Position numbers and translations under genes: made by a program. From Gallionellales bacterium GWA2_60_18 (GTDB taxonomy: Bacteria; Pseudomonadota; Gammaproteobacteria; Burkholderiales; Gallionellaceae), in assembly GCA_001801105.1 (NCBI GenBank), contig MGWS01000004.1, positions 1 to 64,000 on the forward strand: a DNA stretch of 64,000 bases, written 5' to 3'. Each line of letters begins with the position of its first letter. Positions within the stretch are counted from its first letter, which is position 1. The notes beneath the pieces were generated by a model that was not told where the DNA came from, did no database searches, and was given only the letters and a program-made list of their open reading frames with translations. Of this stretch, positions 8,643-18,002 are shown piece by piece.

Positions 8643-9584
8643 TCAGGAATTGCCGAGCGGCAGGTATTTCGCCGGATCGACCGGCTTGCCGAAGCTGCGC
8701 ACTTCGAAATGCAGCATGACCTGGCTGGCATCGCTGTTGCCCATCTCGGCGATCTTCTGTCCGCGCGCGACGCTCTGCCCTTCCTTCACCAGTATCTTGT
8801 CGTTGTGCGCATAGGCGCTGAGATAGGTATTGTTGTGCTTGATGATGACCAGCTTGCCGTAGCCGCGCAGCCCGGAGCCGCTGTACACCACTTTGCCGGG
8901 CGCGCTGGCCATGACCGGCTGGCCGAGCTTGCCGGCGATATCGATGCCCTTGCGGTTGGCCGTTTCGGAGAACCCGGCGATCAGCTTGCCGTCGGTCGGC
9001 ATGCCCCATGCCAGATCGGTATCGCCTGCCTGACCGGCGCTGTCATCATCCGGCTTCGGCGCGGGCTTCGGTTTGCTCTCGACCTTCGCTACCGTCTCCG
9101 CTTTCACGGTTTGTTCCTGCACCTTGCCGATCTTCGCCATGGCCTCGTCGCTGTAGGCGTACTTGACCAGCTTGGGCTGCTCCTTCAGCAGATTGTCGAT
9201 CGGCTTGATCTCGAGTGGCCTGACTTCGAGCGGCTCCATGCTGGTAACAGTCGTAGTGCTTGCCGGGAACAGGCGTATCTCCTGGCCGACCGAGATCACC
9301 GAGGGGTTCTGGATGCCGTTCAGTTGCGCCAGTTCGCGATAGTCGAAGCCGTAGTTGAAGGCGATGCTGTACAGCGTCTCGCCCTTCTGCACGATGTGCA
9401 CCTGCGGGCGCCAGTCGCTCTCGCGCTGCGCTTTCCTGCGCGCCTGCTCGGCGCTCAGGGCGGGCTTGCGGGCGGTATCGCGGTCGGCGACCGGCGCGCG
9501 GTAGCCGCTGGAAGAGCAGGCCGCCAGGCCCGCGGCCATCAGCAGCGCGACTACGCGGGATCTGCCCGGCGTTTTCAGAATCAT
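8643..9584 (-). CDS. nlpD: NlpD-like lipoprotein (LysM + peptidase M23 domain)
   Basis: Outer-membrane lipoprotein that activates cell-wall amidases at the division site. The 313-residue product starts with a lipoprotein signal ([14 protein letters not shown], lipobox Cys), then a LysM domain ([29 protein letters not shown]) that binds peptidoglycan, a Lys/Pro-rich linker, and a C-terminal LytM/M23 domain (about residues 200-310; [30 protein letters not shown]). The first catalytic His is missing (KGIDIAG where active enzymes have HxGxD), as in known non-enzymatic activators. The start at 9584 overlaps the pcm stop by four bases. rpoS, which often follows nlpD, is absent. Confidence 0.9.
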   Translation of the reverse strand: MILKTPGRSRVVALLMAAGLAACSSSGYRAPVADRDTARKPALSAEQARRKAQRESDWRPQVHIVQKGETLYSIAFNYGFDYRELAQLNGIQNPSVISVGQEIRLFPASTTTVTSMEPLEVRPLEIKPIDNLLKEQPKLVKYAYSDEAMAKIGKVQEQTVKAETVAKVESKPKPAPKPDDDSAGQAGDTDLAWGMPTDGKLIAGFSETANRKGIDIAGKLGQPVMASAPGKVVYSGSGLRGYGKLVIIKHNNTYLSAYAHNDKILVKEGQSVARGQKIAEMGNSDASQVMLHFEVRSFGKPVDPAKYLPLGNS

Positions 9585-10237
9585 GCCTTCCCCATCAACA
9601 ACGGAACGAATTTGACCGGCTCCAGCCGGGTCTCGCGGAAACTGCCTGCCTCGCGCTCGATCAGGTACAGCCACTGATCCTGCGCACCGACCGGCAGCAC
9701 CATTCTACCACCGGGCGCCAGTTGCTCCCGCAACGCGGCCGACAGCGCGGGCGCGGCGCAGGCCATGATGATGCCGTCGAACGGGCCCAGCTCCGGCAAA
9801 CCCGCCGTGCCGTCCGCATGGCGCACGCTGACGTTGCGCAGCTTGAGGTCGCGCAGCTGCCTTCTGGCGCGCTCGTACAGCGGCTGGATGCGTTCGACGC
9901 TATGCACCTCCTTCGCCAGCTGCGCCAGCACCGCCGCCTGATAGCCGCAGCCGGTGCCGATCTCCAGCACGCGGCCGAGCGGCTGGCCGGCGCGCAACAC
10001 CTCGGTCATGCGCGCCACGATGTAGGGCTGGGAGATGGTCTGGTTGAAATTGATCGGCAGCGATACGTCGTCGTAGGCGCGGCTCGCCAGCGCCTCGTCC
10101 ACGAACAGGTGGCGCGGCGTTTCGAACATCGCCGCCAGCACCGCCTCGTCCTTGATGCCCTGCTCGCGCAGGCGCTCGACCATGCGCGCGCGGGTGCGCT
10201 GCGAGGTCATGCCGATGCCGTGAGCGCGCGCGCTCAT
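9581..10237 (-). CDS. pcm: Protein-L-isoaspartate O-methyltransferase
   Basis: Repairs age-damaged proteins by methylating L-isoaspartyl residues with SAM. The 218 residues show the family's [18 protein letters not shown] substrate/active-site segment, the SAM-binding [15 protein letters not shown] (motif I), VHSVER and RHADGTAG. The length is usual. The start overlaps the surE stop by four bases and the stop overlaps nlpD by four, so surE-pcm-nlpD is a tightly coupled operon, the arrangement seen across proteobacteria. Confidence 0.95.
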   Translation of the reverse strand: MSARAHGIGMTSQRTRARMVERLREQGIKDEAVLAAMFETPRHLFVDEALASRAYDDVSLPINFNQTISQPYIVARMTEVLRAGQPLGRVLEIGTGCGYQAAVLAQLAKEVHSVERIQPLYERARRQLRDLKLRNVSVRHADGTAGLPELGPFDGIIMACAAPALSAALREQLAPGGRMVLPVGAQDQWLYLIEREAGSFRETRLEPVKFVPLLMGKA

Positions 10238-10986
10238 GCCTGGTCTTTGCCAAGCCAGCCGCGCACCGCGTCGATCTGGTGATATTGCGTGAGGTCGATC
10301 TGCAACGGCGTGATCGAGACGCGCTGCTGTTCCAGCGCAAAGAAATCCGTGCCCGCTCCGGCGTCCTGCGCCTTGCCTGCCATGCCGACCCAGTACACGG
10401 TCTCGCCATGCGGATTGCTGGCCTTCACCACCGGCTCGGCCTTGTGGCGTTTGCCCAGGCGCGTCACTTCCATGCCTTGCAATTGTTCGAACGGCACGTC
10501 GGGGACGTTCACGTTCAGCAGCCAGGGATGACTATGAGTTTGTCCGGAAAAACGTTGCACCAGATCGGCAGCAACTCTGGCTGCGGTTTCATAATGGGCG
10601 AACTCCTTGCCCACCAGCGAGACGGCAATCGAGGGGATACCCAGCAAAAACCCCTCGGTAGCAGCGGCTACCGTGCCCGAATAAAGCGTGTCGTCACCCA
10701 TATTGGCGCCGGAATTGACGCCGGAAACCACCATATCCGGCTGGTAGTCGAGCATTCCCGTGACGGCGAGATGCACACAATCGGTGGGGGTGCCGTTGAC
10801 GTAATAGAAGCCGTTGGCGGCGCGGCGCAGCTTGAGCGGGCGATCCAGGGTCAGCGAATTACTTGCACCGCTGCGGTCCCGTTCGGGCGCCACCACAGTG
10901 ACCTCTGCTATCTTGGCAAGATGTTCGGCGAGACATGCCAAGCCGGGTGCGAAATAACCGTCGTCATTGCTGATCAGGATGCGCAT
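10234..10986 (-). CDS. surE: 5'/3'-nucleotidase SurE
   Basis: Metal-dependent nucleoside-monophosphate phosphatase involved in survival under stress. The 250-residue protein begins [16 protein letters not shown] with the NDDG metal-binding motif. It also contains [17 protein letters not shown] and [21 protein letters not shown], both SurE signatures. It is the first gene of the surE-pcm-nlpD operon. The tRNA-Pro fragment and island boundary lie about 65 bp upstream of its start, so its native promoter region was probably replaced or displaced by the insertion. Confidence 0.95.
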   Translation of the reverse strand: MRILISNDDGYFAPGLACLAEHLAKIAEVTVVAPERDRSGASNSLTLDRPLKLRRAANGFYYVNGTPTDCVHLAVTGMLDYQPDMVVSGVNSGANMGDDTLYSGTVAAATEGFLLGIPSIAVSLVGKEFAHYETAARVAADLVQRFSGQTHSHPWLLNVNVPDVPFEQLQGMEVTRLGKRHKAEPVVKASNPHGETVYWVGMAGKAQDAGAGTDFFALEQQRVSITPLQIDLTQYHQIDAVRGWLGKDQA

Positions 10987-11050
10987 CGGCGTGTCGGGAA
11001 TCGGTTCAGGATTGCGGGAGTAGTGAGTGTTCCGGTGTCATCGATTTATC

Positions 11051-11078
11051 TGGTCGGGGCGAGAGGATTCGACCTCCG
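11051..11078 (-). repeat. 3' fragment of tRNA-Pro: left attachment site of an island
   Basis: This stretch copies the last part of the tRNA-Pro gene at 20148-20224, from CCA through the acceptor arm into the T-arm. It has one base missing (GATTCGACC versus GATTCGAACC) and diverges afterwards. It has the same orientation as the intact copy, so the two are direct repeats about 9.1 kb apart. Elements that integrate at a tRNA 3' end leave exactly this arrangement, with the intact tRNA at one end and a 3' remnant at the other. Confidence 0.8.
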
Positions 11079-11639
11079 CAGCGACGAAGCATGATAACTC
11101 ATGACAAGCATTTAAGCCAATAGCGGCGCGGCACGTTTGTCGTAGTTCGGCATGACTCATCACAAGACCGCCACAAAAACACCACTAAATTTACCGCTCC
11201 GCAAGCAATATCTTCCAGCTTCCCTGTTCGATTCTGAAACCGGACAATTTTCCATGCCCACCTGTTGAAACCGGATAATCTTCCGGCAGGCTGGAACGAA
11301 ATCATGACCGGTTGTCGGCCAAAGCGGACAGTTGTAACTAATCCAGTAACTTCAATTCAGAACGTCCGCTTTTCCTGATTTCAAATGAACAATTTCGCCC
11401 CATATATACCTGCTCGCCAAATCTCCCAAAAGTAGATCGTCAATTGCAAGTGAAATCGCACCAGTACTCGTATTCACATTGGCGGCACCTGACTATTCAG
11501 GCCAATCAATGCAGTGAAATGGCGGTTTAGAAATGCATAGATATTTTTTGCTGTAGCGCAGTAGCGATTTTGCTGCTAGATTGCTGCCGAATATTTCAGT
11601 CGTCTCCATAATTTCAACTTACGAATTCCTACCTGAATA
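11079..11639. other. Non-coding island edge with two 19-bp direct repeats
   Basis: This stretch of about 560 bp has no convincing gene. It is AT-richer than the flanks. Two near-identical 19-bp copies of TGAAACCGGAYAATYTTCC lie at 11235-11253 and 11266-11284. A further GC-rich stretch (11306-11335) contains CGGTTGTCGG and AAAGCGGAC. The layout resembles the end of an insertion sequence (IS21-like ends carry repeated motifs), but no transposase is left, so I do not classify it. Confidence 0.4.
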
Positions 11640-13007
11640 GTGGAAATAAAATCCTTCCGATTTATTGATTTGTTTGCTGGGCTAGGGGGATTTCACCTTG
11701 CACTTGCGCGTTTAGGTGGGACATGCGTCTTCGCCGCCGAGTGGAAAGAAAATCTGCGGGGCTTGTATGAGACGAATTTCGGACTTCATCCAGCTGGGGA
11801 CATTACACTGGTCTTACCACAATCGATACCTAATCATGACGTACTAACGGCAGGTTTTCCGTGTCAACCATTCTCGAAGGCAGGAGAGCAACTCGGGTTC
11901 GAGTGCACAAAACAAGGGGGGCTGTTTTTCAACGTCGAAGAGATTCTTCGTCAGAAAAAACCCAGCTTCTTCATCCTTGAAAATGTGCCGAACCTTCTAA
12001 AACACGATCAAGGAAAAACTTGGGAGAAAATCCAGGAGCTTCTTGGACGAGACGGCCTCGGATATCACATAGATGCCGCGAAATTCTCGCCACATAATTT
12101 CGGCATCCCGCAGATTCGCGAACGTATATACATTATTGGCTCATTGAATCCGCTGACCACTTTCGCTTGGCCAGAGACGACAGAAACTGAAACTTCTATA
12201 GACAGCGTTCTTGATGTCTATCCGGGCGATGCAAAACTGCTATCGCCACAAGTACGCGAATGTTTGGATGTTTGGGATGCGTTTTTAAAAGCATGCCCAA
12301 AGAAGGTGATTCTTCCATCATTTCCTCTATGGTCTATGGAGTGGGGCGCAACCTATCCTTTCGAAGACGACACCCCTTACTCGCGAAAGCTACATCAAGG
12401 TGTGGACGGACTCAAGGGTTTTAAGGGCAGTCATGGCTGCAAGTTGGGTTACTTGCGCGACATAGAAGCTCGGTGGGCTGCATTGCCAAGCCACGCACGT
12501 ACGGAGCAGATGGAATTCCCGACGTGGAAGAAGAATTTCATCCGACAAAATCGGCAGTTCTATGAGGATAACAAATCATGGATTGCCCCATGGATGCCTC
12601 GTATTCTCAAGTTTCCTTCCAGCCTACAAAAACTTGAGTGGAATGTTCAGGGAGGCGAGTACGACATCTGGAAGTACGTGTTGCAGTTTCGTGCATCAGG
12701 TGTGCGTATCAAACGTCGCACAACGGCACCAAGTCTTATCGCAATGACTGATACACAAGTACCTATTATCGGCTGGGAAAAACGTTACATGACACCTCGC
12801 GAATGTGCGAGGTTACAGAGCATGGATAGTTTGAAGGAATTGCCCTCCAGCCCAACTCAGGCATTTCAAGCCTTGGGCAATGCGGTCAACACTACTGTGG
12901 TCGAGCGAGTTGCGCGGGCATTACTCTCGGGTACAGACTCTGTGGCTAAAACTCCCAACACTACACATGAGCGTGTAAAAAATTTTCGTGAACTGGAGGC
13001 GGCATGA
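11640..13007 (+). CDS. DNA (cytosine-5-)-methyltransferase
   Basis: Modification enzyme of a restriction-type defence operon; it should methylate C5 of cytosine in a target sequence. The 455 residues contain the ordered motifs: [15 protein letters not shown] (I, SAM binding), [15 protein letters not shown] (IV, catalytic Cys), [11 protein letters not shown] (VI), [11 protein letters not shown] (VIII) and [16 protein letters not shown] (X). The region around 230-340 would be the target-recognition domain. The GTG at 11640 is the only reasonable start because a stop lies two codons upstream. The stop overlaps the next gene (ATGA). Base composition is clearly lower in GC than the chromosomal flanks. 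Confidence 0.93.
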   Translation: MEIKSFRFIDLFAGLGGFHLALARLGGTCVFAAEWKENLRGLYETNFGLHPAGDITLVLPQSIPNHDVLTAGFPCQPFSKAGEQLGFECTKQGGLFFNVEEILRQKKPSFFILENVPNLLKHDQGKTWEKIQELLGRDGLGYHIDAAKFSPHNFGIPQIRERIYIIGSLNPLTTFAWPETTETETSIDSVLDVYPGDAKLLSPQVRECLDVWDAFLKACPKKVILPSFPLWSMEWGATYPFEDDTPYSRKLHQGVDGLKGFKGSHGCKLGYLRDIEARWAALPSHARTEQMEFPTWKKNFIRQNRQFYEDNKSWIAPWMPRILKFPSSLQKLEWNVQGGEYDIWKYVLQFRASGVRIKRRTTAPSLIAMTDTQVPIIGWEKRYMTPRECARLQSMDSLKELPSSPTQAFQALGNAVNTTVVERVARALLSGTDSVAKTPNTTHERVKNFRELEAA

Positions 13008-14572
13008 TGAGTGGGATGCCTACTAAACATGGTATTCCACTAGGCAAGGTCAACATACGGCCTGAAGTTACAATTCTGTCGGTACTTCGACACCTGAACT
13101 ACCGCCCTTGGTTTGCGCTTGCGGAGTTCGTAGACAACTCGCTCCAAAGCTATATCTCAAATAGAGAGAGGCTTAGCACTGATGAAGCTGGTGCTGCGGA
13201 ACTGAAGGTTGAAATCGAAGTTACGGTTGATACACCAAGCCGTATTGTGATCCGCGACAATGCTGCCGGTATTTTGTTGGCGGATTTTCCTCGTGCTTTC
13301 AGGCCTGCTCATGTGCCACCAGATACGAGTGGACTATCCGAATTCGGGATGGGGATGAAAAGCGCAGCCTGCTGGTTTGCCAATCACTGGAGCGTTCGAA
13401 CAAAGGCAATTGGTGAGGATGTTGAGCGCAGTGTACGTTTCAACATAAACTCCATCATCAATGATCGTTTAGAGGAACTCGACATTACCCAACGGGCTGT
13501 CTCATCCGAGAGCCATTACACAGAAATTGTTCTGGAGGAACTCTGCCACCCACTCAAGGGAGGTAGAACCATCGGAAAAATTAGAGAGCATCTTGCAAGC
13601 ATCTATAGAGTATTTTTGCGAGATAAGACATTGCAACTCGTATTCAATGGAGAGCCCCTTGTATATGAGAGTCCTGCCGTGCTTCATGCATCCAGTTACA
13701 GGGATCCCTCCGGCCCGTCGCTAACGTGGCAAAAGAATATTGATATGGATTTTGGAGCCGAGCAGCGAGTGACGGGGTTTGCAGCACTTCGTGAAACTGC
13801 ATCGACCTCGCATGCGGGATTTGCGCTGTTTCGGCGCGACCGTTTAATTGAGGGTAGTGCGGATGATACTTACCGTCCGGCAAAGGTATTCGGCAATAGC
13901 AACAGTTATCGCTACCAACGTTTATTTGGTGAGCTTCATCTACAAGGCTTTGAAGTCAGCCATACCAAAGACGGTTTCAGGTGGGAAGAGTATGAGGAAG
14001 AATTCCTCGACCTGCTCAAAGAAGAACTGGAGCGAGAGCCGCTTAACCTGATTGATCAAGCAGAGGGTTTTAGGGCGAAGCTTCATCGCAAGACTGTCGA
14101 GGAACGTGCTCGCAAGGCAACCGATACGGTCGCGACAGTAATCGAACGGGATTTGCCAGTCGTCTTGGAATTTGATGAGGAACAGCCCGCAGAACCTGCA
14201 CCAATTCCACCTGCCTTGCTTGCGCCGAGTGTCATGCTTACGGAGCGCATCATTAACGTCAAAACGCATAATAGCCAGTGGCGCCTAACTGTTAGAACAA
14301 CGCTTGATCCGTCAATCGGAGATTGGCTTAAACTTGGTGAGAGTAAGCGAGTCACTGAAGGAGGGGCAACACTGAATCTGGTTGATGTCCATGTATCGCT
14401 CGCCCACCCATTTGTCGTTCGCTTCATTGGTGCGGGCAACGAGAACATAGAGTTATTTATTCGCATGGCTGCCGCATTTGCACTTGCCTTTCGCCTTGGC
14501 GACGCAGCAGGCCGTTGTGGATATTTGCACTACCTTAACGATCTTCTTCGAGAGCCATTTTCAAACCCATGA
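13004..14572 (+). CDS. MORC/MutL-type GHKL ATPase of the defence operon
   Basis: 522-residue ATPase with the GHKL fold. The N-box is [14 protein letters not shown] (about residues 36-50). [11 protein letters not shown] gives the D-x-G-like motif, and [17 protein letters not shown] is the glycine-rich lid with a Lys. The closest described group is the MutL/MORC-like ATPases found in prokaryotic restriction-modification operons (Iyer, Abhiman and Aravind). The C-terminal half (370-520) has no domain I recognise; it contains a charged, possibly coiled segment ([15 protein letters not shown]). It overlaps both neighbours by four bases. It probably acts as an ATP-gated clamp that organises the nuclease. 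Confidence 0.85.
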   Translation: MMSGMPTKHGIPLGKVNIRPEVTILSVLRHLNYRPWFALAEFVDNSLQSYISNRERLSTDEAGAAELKVEIEVTVDTPSRIVIRDNAAGILLADFPRAFRPAHVPPDTSGLSEFGMGMKSAACWFANHWSVRTKAIGEDVERSVRFNINSIINDRLEELDITQRAVSSESHYTEIVLEELCHPLKGGRTIGKIREHLASIYRVFLRDKTLQLVFNGEPLVYESPAVLHASSYRDPSGPSLTWQKNIDMDFGAEQRVTGFAALRETASTSHAGFALFRRDRLIEGSADDTYRPAKVFGNSNSYRYQRLFGELHLQGFEVSHTKDGFRWEEYEEEFLDLLKEELEREPLNLIDQAEGFRAKLHRKTVEERARKATDTVATVIERDLPVVLEFDEEQPAEPAPIPPALLAPSVMLTERIINVKTHNSQWRLTVRTTLDPSIGDWLKLGESKRVTEGGATLNLVDVHVSLAHPFVVRFIGAGNENIELFIRMAAAFALAFRLGDAAGRCGYLHYLNDLLREPFSNP

Positions 14573-16815
14573 GTGACGCAATCATTACGCGCTTAAGGAG
14601 CGTTAAGCCTCCGCTCCGCTGGACGCCCACACAGGGCGATGCCACGTGTGAGTTTCGAGAGAGAAAGCTGAAGCAGGATGATGCTCCAGGCGATGAAGAA
14701 TTAGATGCGGTTATTTATGAAGCTCAGCAAATTCTTGGGCGTTGCATTAACCCACTTGATACTCCTTCACAAGAAACCGGATTGGTAGTTGGTTATGTGC
14801 AGTCTGGTAAAACACTTTCGTTTACAGCAGTAATCGCGCTCGCCAAGGACAATGGATTCGGGCTTGTCGTCTTACTTGCAGGAACTCAGAACCATCTAAA
14901 GGGACAATCTGAGGAACGGCTACGAGTTGATCTTGGGATTGAAGGCGGAACATTCGGATGGCGCGAATACCCAAACCCCACTTGTGCTAAGGACCTAAAT
15001 GCGATTCAAAACAATGTTCGGTCATGGAAGACTAACGCTAGTGTGCGCCGCAAACCGATTCTGATTACCATCCTTAAGCAACACAGCCGACTCAATGAAC
15101 TGACGAAGCTACTGAAGGAGCTAGACCTTGCTGGAGTACCGACGCTTGTTGTTGACGATGAGGGTGATCAAGCGAGTCCAAACACAAAAGCAAGCAAGAA
15201 TCGGCTACAGGGCACGGATGATCGAAGCACAACGTATGACCGTATTGTAAAACTTAAGGGCATCATCCCGCACCACACCTATTTGCAGTACACAGCAACA
15301 CCACAGGCAAACTTGTTAATTGGTATTGCGGATGTTTTAAGTCCATCATTTGCGGAACTCGTGTCCCCCGGCGAAGCCTACATTGGAGGGAGAGATTTCT
15401 TTGGTTCGGGTTCGTCATTATGTGTTGACATCCCGCTTGGCGATATTCCCACCGCTAATGCACCATTAAATCAGCCGCCGGACTCGTTGCTGAGCGCACT
15501 GCGCTTTTTTCTTTTGGGCGCATCAGCCCACCTTGTCGCCGGCAAGCCTGGAAACCGATCAATGATGGTACACCCATCTCAATTGACGATACCGCACGCG
15601 GATTACCAAGTCTGGGTGCAAAACCTAGTTAGCGCATGGCTTCATTTCTTAGGGCTACCCGAGTCCTCAAGTGCGCGTTTGGAATTAGTGGGTAGCTTTA
15701 CCCCTGAATATGAAAGCTTGGCTAAGTCAACGATGGGACTTCCTCCGTTGAATAATCTCGTGTTGGAAATGACGGAAGTGCTATCAGATATTCGGGTCGT
15801 TAAGGTTAATGGAAAAGCCGATGCGGAGAAAAATGTACGCTGGCAAACCTGCCCATACTGGATACTGGTTGGCGGACAGAAGCTTGATCGAGGGTTCACA
15901 GTTAAAGGTCTTACGGTGACCTATATGCCTCGCCCCGCCTCGCAAAATGCCGATACCTTGCAACAACGAGCAAGGTTCTTTGGATATAAGAAAGGTTACC
16001 AAGGCCTATGCCGAGTCTTTTTGCCAGCCGATGTGCGTGAGATATATGCGAGCTATGTCGAATCGGAGGAGTTCGTTCGTTCCGCACTTGAGAAGCACCG
16101 TGGCAAACCCCTCGCTGAATGGAAGCGCGACTTTATCCTCGACCGTGCAATGAGTCCAACACGCACTTCTGTTGTAGGACGCCAAACGCGAAGGATTCTT
16201 TCTGATGGTGACTGGTGGGCGCCTGAAGCAATGTACAAATCACCAGAAGCAGTCGTTCATAACAGAATGCTCTTGCGGCAGACAGCGGCGCGTTGGATGA
16301 GTAACAATGGCCGCATTGATGCAGCAGACTTTCCTCAGTACAAGGACACACGTAAAACAAAGCATAACTGGCTGGTTGAGTCGGTTTCGGCTGAAGAAAT
16401 CCAAGACTTTCTGCTCGGATTGCAGATTCGTGACTTTAAGGATTCGATTGAACTCGGCGCTGTGATGATTGCAATGGCCCGATACATCGAAGCGACCAAC
16501 AACCCTACAGTTGATGTGTTCATGCTCTCTGAATTGGAATGGGAATTCCCAGGAACATCTGGTCGTGCGCTAACAAACAGACGCATAACGAATATATTTG
16601 CCGGTAGGCAACCTGACCAAGAGACAGATATTACCAAACTAAATTATGTTGGTGATCGTGCGTTGCGCGCTTCAAGTCGCCCCACCCTGCATCTTCGATT
16701 GCTCAAGCTTAAGGAGGAGACAGTACCTGCCGGAGAGTTGCGCCAAGAAATTCCATGGATAGCGGTTCACATGACAGAGCCATATGCAAAAGACTGCATC
16801 ATTGAAGAGTTGTGA
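14569..16815 (+). CDS. Z1-domain protein (superfamily II helicase-like/endonuclease partner)
   Basis: 748-residue protein with all Z1 hallmarks: VVGYVQSGKTLSFTAVI (Walker A, residues about 83-99), TLVVDDEGDQASPN (Walker B-like DE), YLQYTATPQANLLI (motif III), LVGGQKLDRGFTVKGLTV and ADTLQQRARFFGYKKGY (motifs V-VI region). The family is predicted to move along or unwind DNA and is found only in restriction-like operons with MORC ATPases. It has a usual length and no frameshift. Start and stop overlap the neighbouring genes by four bases, so the four proteins are probably made in fixed ratio and form a complex. Confidence 0.88.
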   Translation: MSDAIITRLRSVKPPLRWTPTQGDATCEFRERKLKQDDAPGDEELDAVIYEAQQILGRCINPLDTPSQETGLVVGYVQSGKTLSFTAVIALAKDNGFGLVVLLAGTQNHLKGQSEERLRVDLGIEGGTFGWREYPNPTCAKDLNAIQNNVRSWKTNASVRRKPILITILKQHSRLNELTKLLKELDLAGVPTLVVDDEGDQASPNTKASKNRLQGTDDRSTTYDRIVKLKGIIPHHTYLQYTATPQANLLIGIADVLSPSFAELVSPGEAYIGGRDFFGSGSSLCVDIPLGDIPTANAPLNQPPDSLLSALRFFLLGASAHLVAGKPGNRSMMVHPSQLTIPHADYQVWVQNLVSAWLHFLGLPESSSARLELVGSFTPEYESLAKSTMGLPPLNNLVLEMTEVLSDIRVVKVNGKADAEKNVRWQTCPYWILVGGQKLDRGFTVKGLTVTYMPRPASQNADTLQQRARFFGYKKGYQGLCRVFLPADVREIYASYVESEEFVRSALEKHRGKPLAEWKRDFILDRAMSPTRTSVVGRQTRRILSDGDWWAPEAMYKSPEAVVHNRMLLRQTAARWMSNNGRIDAADFPQYKDTRKTKHNWLVESVSAEEIQDFLLGLQIRDFKDSIELGAVMIAMARYIEATNNPTVDVFMLSELEWEFPGTSGRALTNRRITNIFAGRQPDQETDITKLNYVGDRALRASSRPTLHLRLLKLKEETVPAGELRQEIPWIAVHMTEPYAKDCIIEEL

Positions 16816-17798
16816 GCGTTTCATCAATGATCCTCTTCGAGTTGTATCTTCAGGTAGAGCAGAGTTCGCAGTCGAGTGCTCTCAAGGCAAAATTATTTCC
16901 CGGTCGCCCCAATGACTATATTGCTAAAGGAACGAAGGGTGAACCGACTGTTCTGATCGCTAACAGTGGCGGACGCAACCAAGTTGCCCCCATAGAGTTA
17001 CGTAATCTTATCGTGGAATATGCCGTTCCAATGGAAGTGCATCACGAGACTGGAGTAACTCAAGGAACATTTATTGTTCTTGCTGCGAATCACAACCGCC
17101 CAGACTTATACGAAGCATTTTGCGCAATGGTTGAAGCCGCTGTTTCCGGACTTACTTCAAACCCGACCTCAGAAGAGGTTGAGCATACGGTTCAGGCTCT
17201 TATCGAGTTGTTTCGTGCCGCGATTTCACCGCCGAAAAAAACGGTAGTCGGGTTGTGGGGAGAATTGCTGCTGATTGATGCGTCGCCTGATCCGACGGTG
17301 GCAATTAGAGCTTGGCACGTAACACCCTTTGATACGCATGACTTCGTTTTCGGCTCGCAAGCTATAGAGGTGAAATCTACGGAGCGAACTGAACGAATTC
17401 ATGAGTTCAATCATAACCAGTTAGTACATGCCGCTGGCAAAACCGTACTTATTATTTCTGTTTTGTTGCGACGCTCGTCCACAGGATATTCTTGTCAGGA
17501 TTTTGCTGACGCAATACTTTTGAGGCTATCAGACCAGCAGGCCAGATTGAAACTCCTGCGTGTCATTCATGAGAGTTTGGGTGATGAGATTCAGGAAGCA
17601 AACGACATTCGTTTCGATCATAAAGAGGCGCTCAACCTCACAAGACAAGTCCTTGCTGATATGTTGCCAGTTGTTGATGTGCCACCCAATAGTGGCATTT
17701 CGAACATCAGATATTCAATAAATATCGATGCGTGCGTGCCTGCGATCACCTTAGGAGAGTTGGACTTTACTCGATTATTTTGTGGCCAACCTGGGTAA
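16812..17798 (+). CDS. PD-(D/E)XK nuclease (DUF4420 family) of the defence operon
   Basis: 328-residue predicted restriction nuclease. The catalytic core is visible as GLWGELLLI (conserved Glu), then THDFVFGSQAIEVKSTERTERIHEFNHNQL, where the Asp and the E-V-K form the PD-(D/E)XK site and the final Gln is also typical. It is the family NCBI calls PD-(D/E)XK motif protein, usually found after the Z1 gene. The start is GTG overlapping the Z1 stop (GTGA). In related operons an AIPR-family gene and sometimes a Vsr endonuclease gene follow; neither is present here. No gene follows on this strand before the convergent umuC. Confidence 0.85.
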   Translation: MSVSSMILFELYLQVEQSSQSSALKAKLFPGRPNDYIAKGTKGEPTVLIANSGGRNQVAPIELRNLIVEYAVPMEVHHETGVTQGTFIVLAANHNRPDLYEAFCAMVEAAVSGLTSNPTSEEVEHTVQALIELFRAAISPPKKTVVGLWGELLLIDASPDPTVAIRAWHVTPFDTHDFVFGSQAIEVKSTERTERIHEFNHNQLVHAAGKTVLIISVLLRRSSTGYSCQDFADAILLRLSDQQARLKLLRVIHESLGDEIQEANDIRFDHKEALNLTRQVLADMLPVVDVPPNSGISNIRYSINIDACVPAITLGELDFTRLFCGQPG

Positions 17799-18002
17799 CT
17801 TGCTTTCCCAGCATTCCAGTTGAATCGCCCCGGATTTACAACTCCCAACTTTATAGTTTCCGATAAGCAGATCCAAGTAGCCAACTGATCAAATTTCCTG
17901 CGAGCGTCCGCTAAGGCCGAGCAGCCGTCCCTCATACCCGGCACTCTGACTGATTGTTCCTGGCACGAAGTGTTCATGGCGAATTGCAAATCACTGCCGC
18001 AC

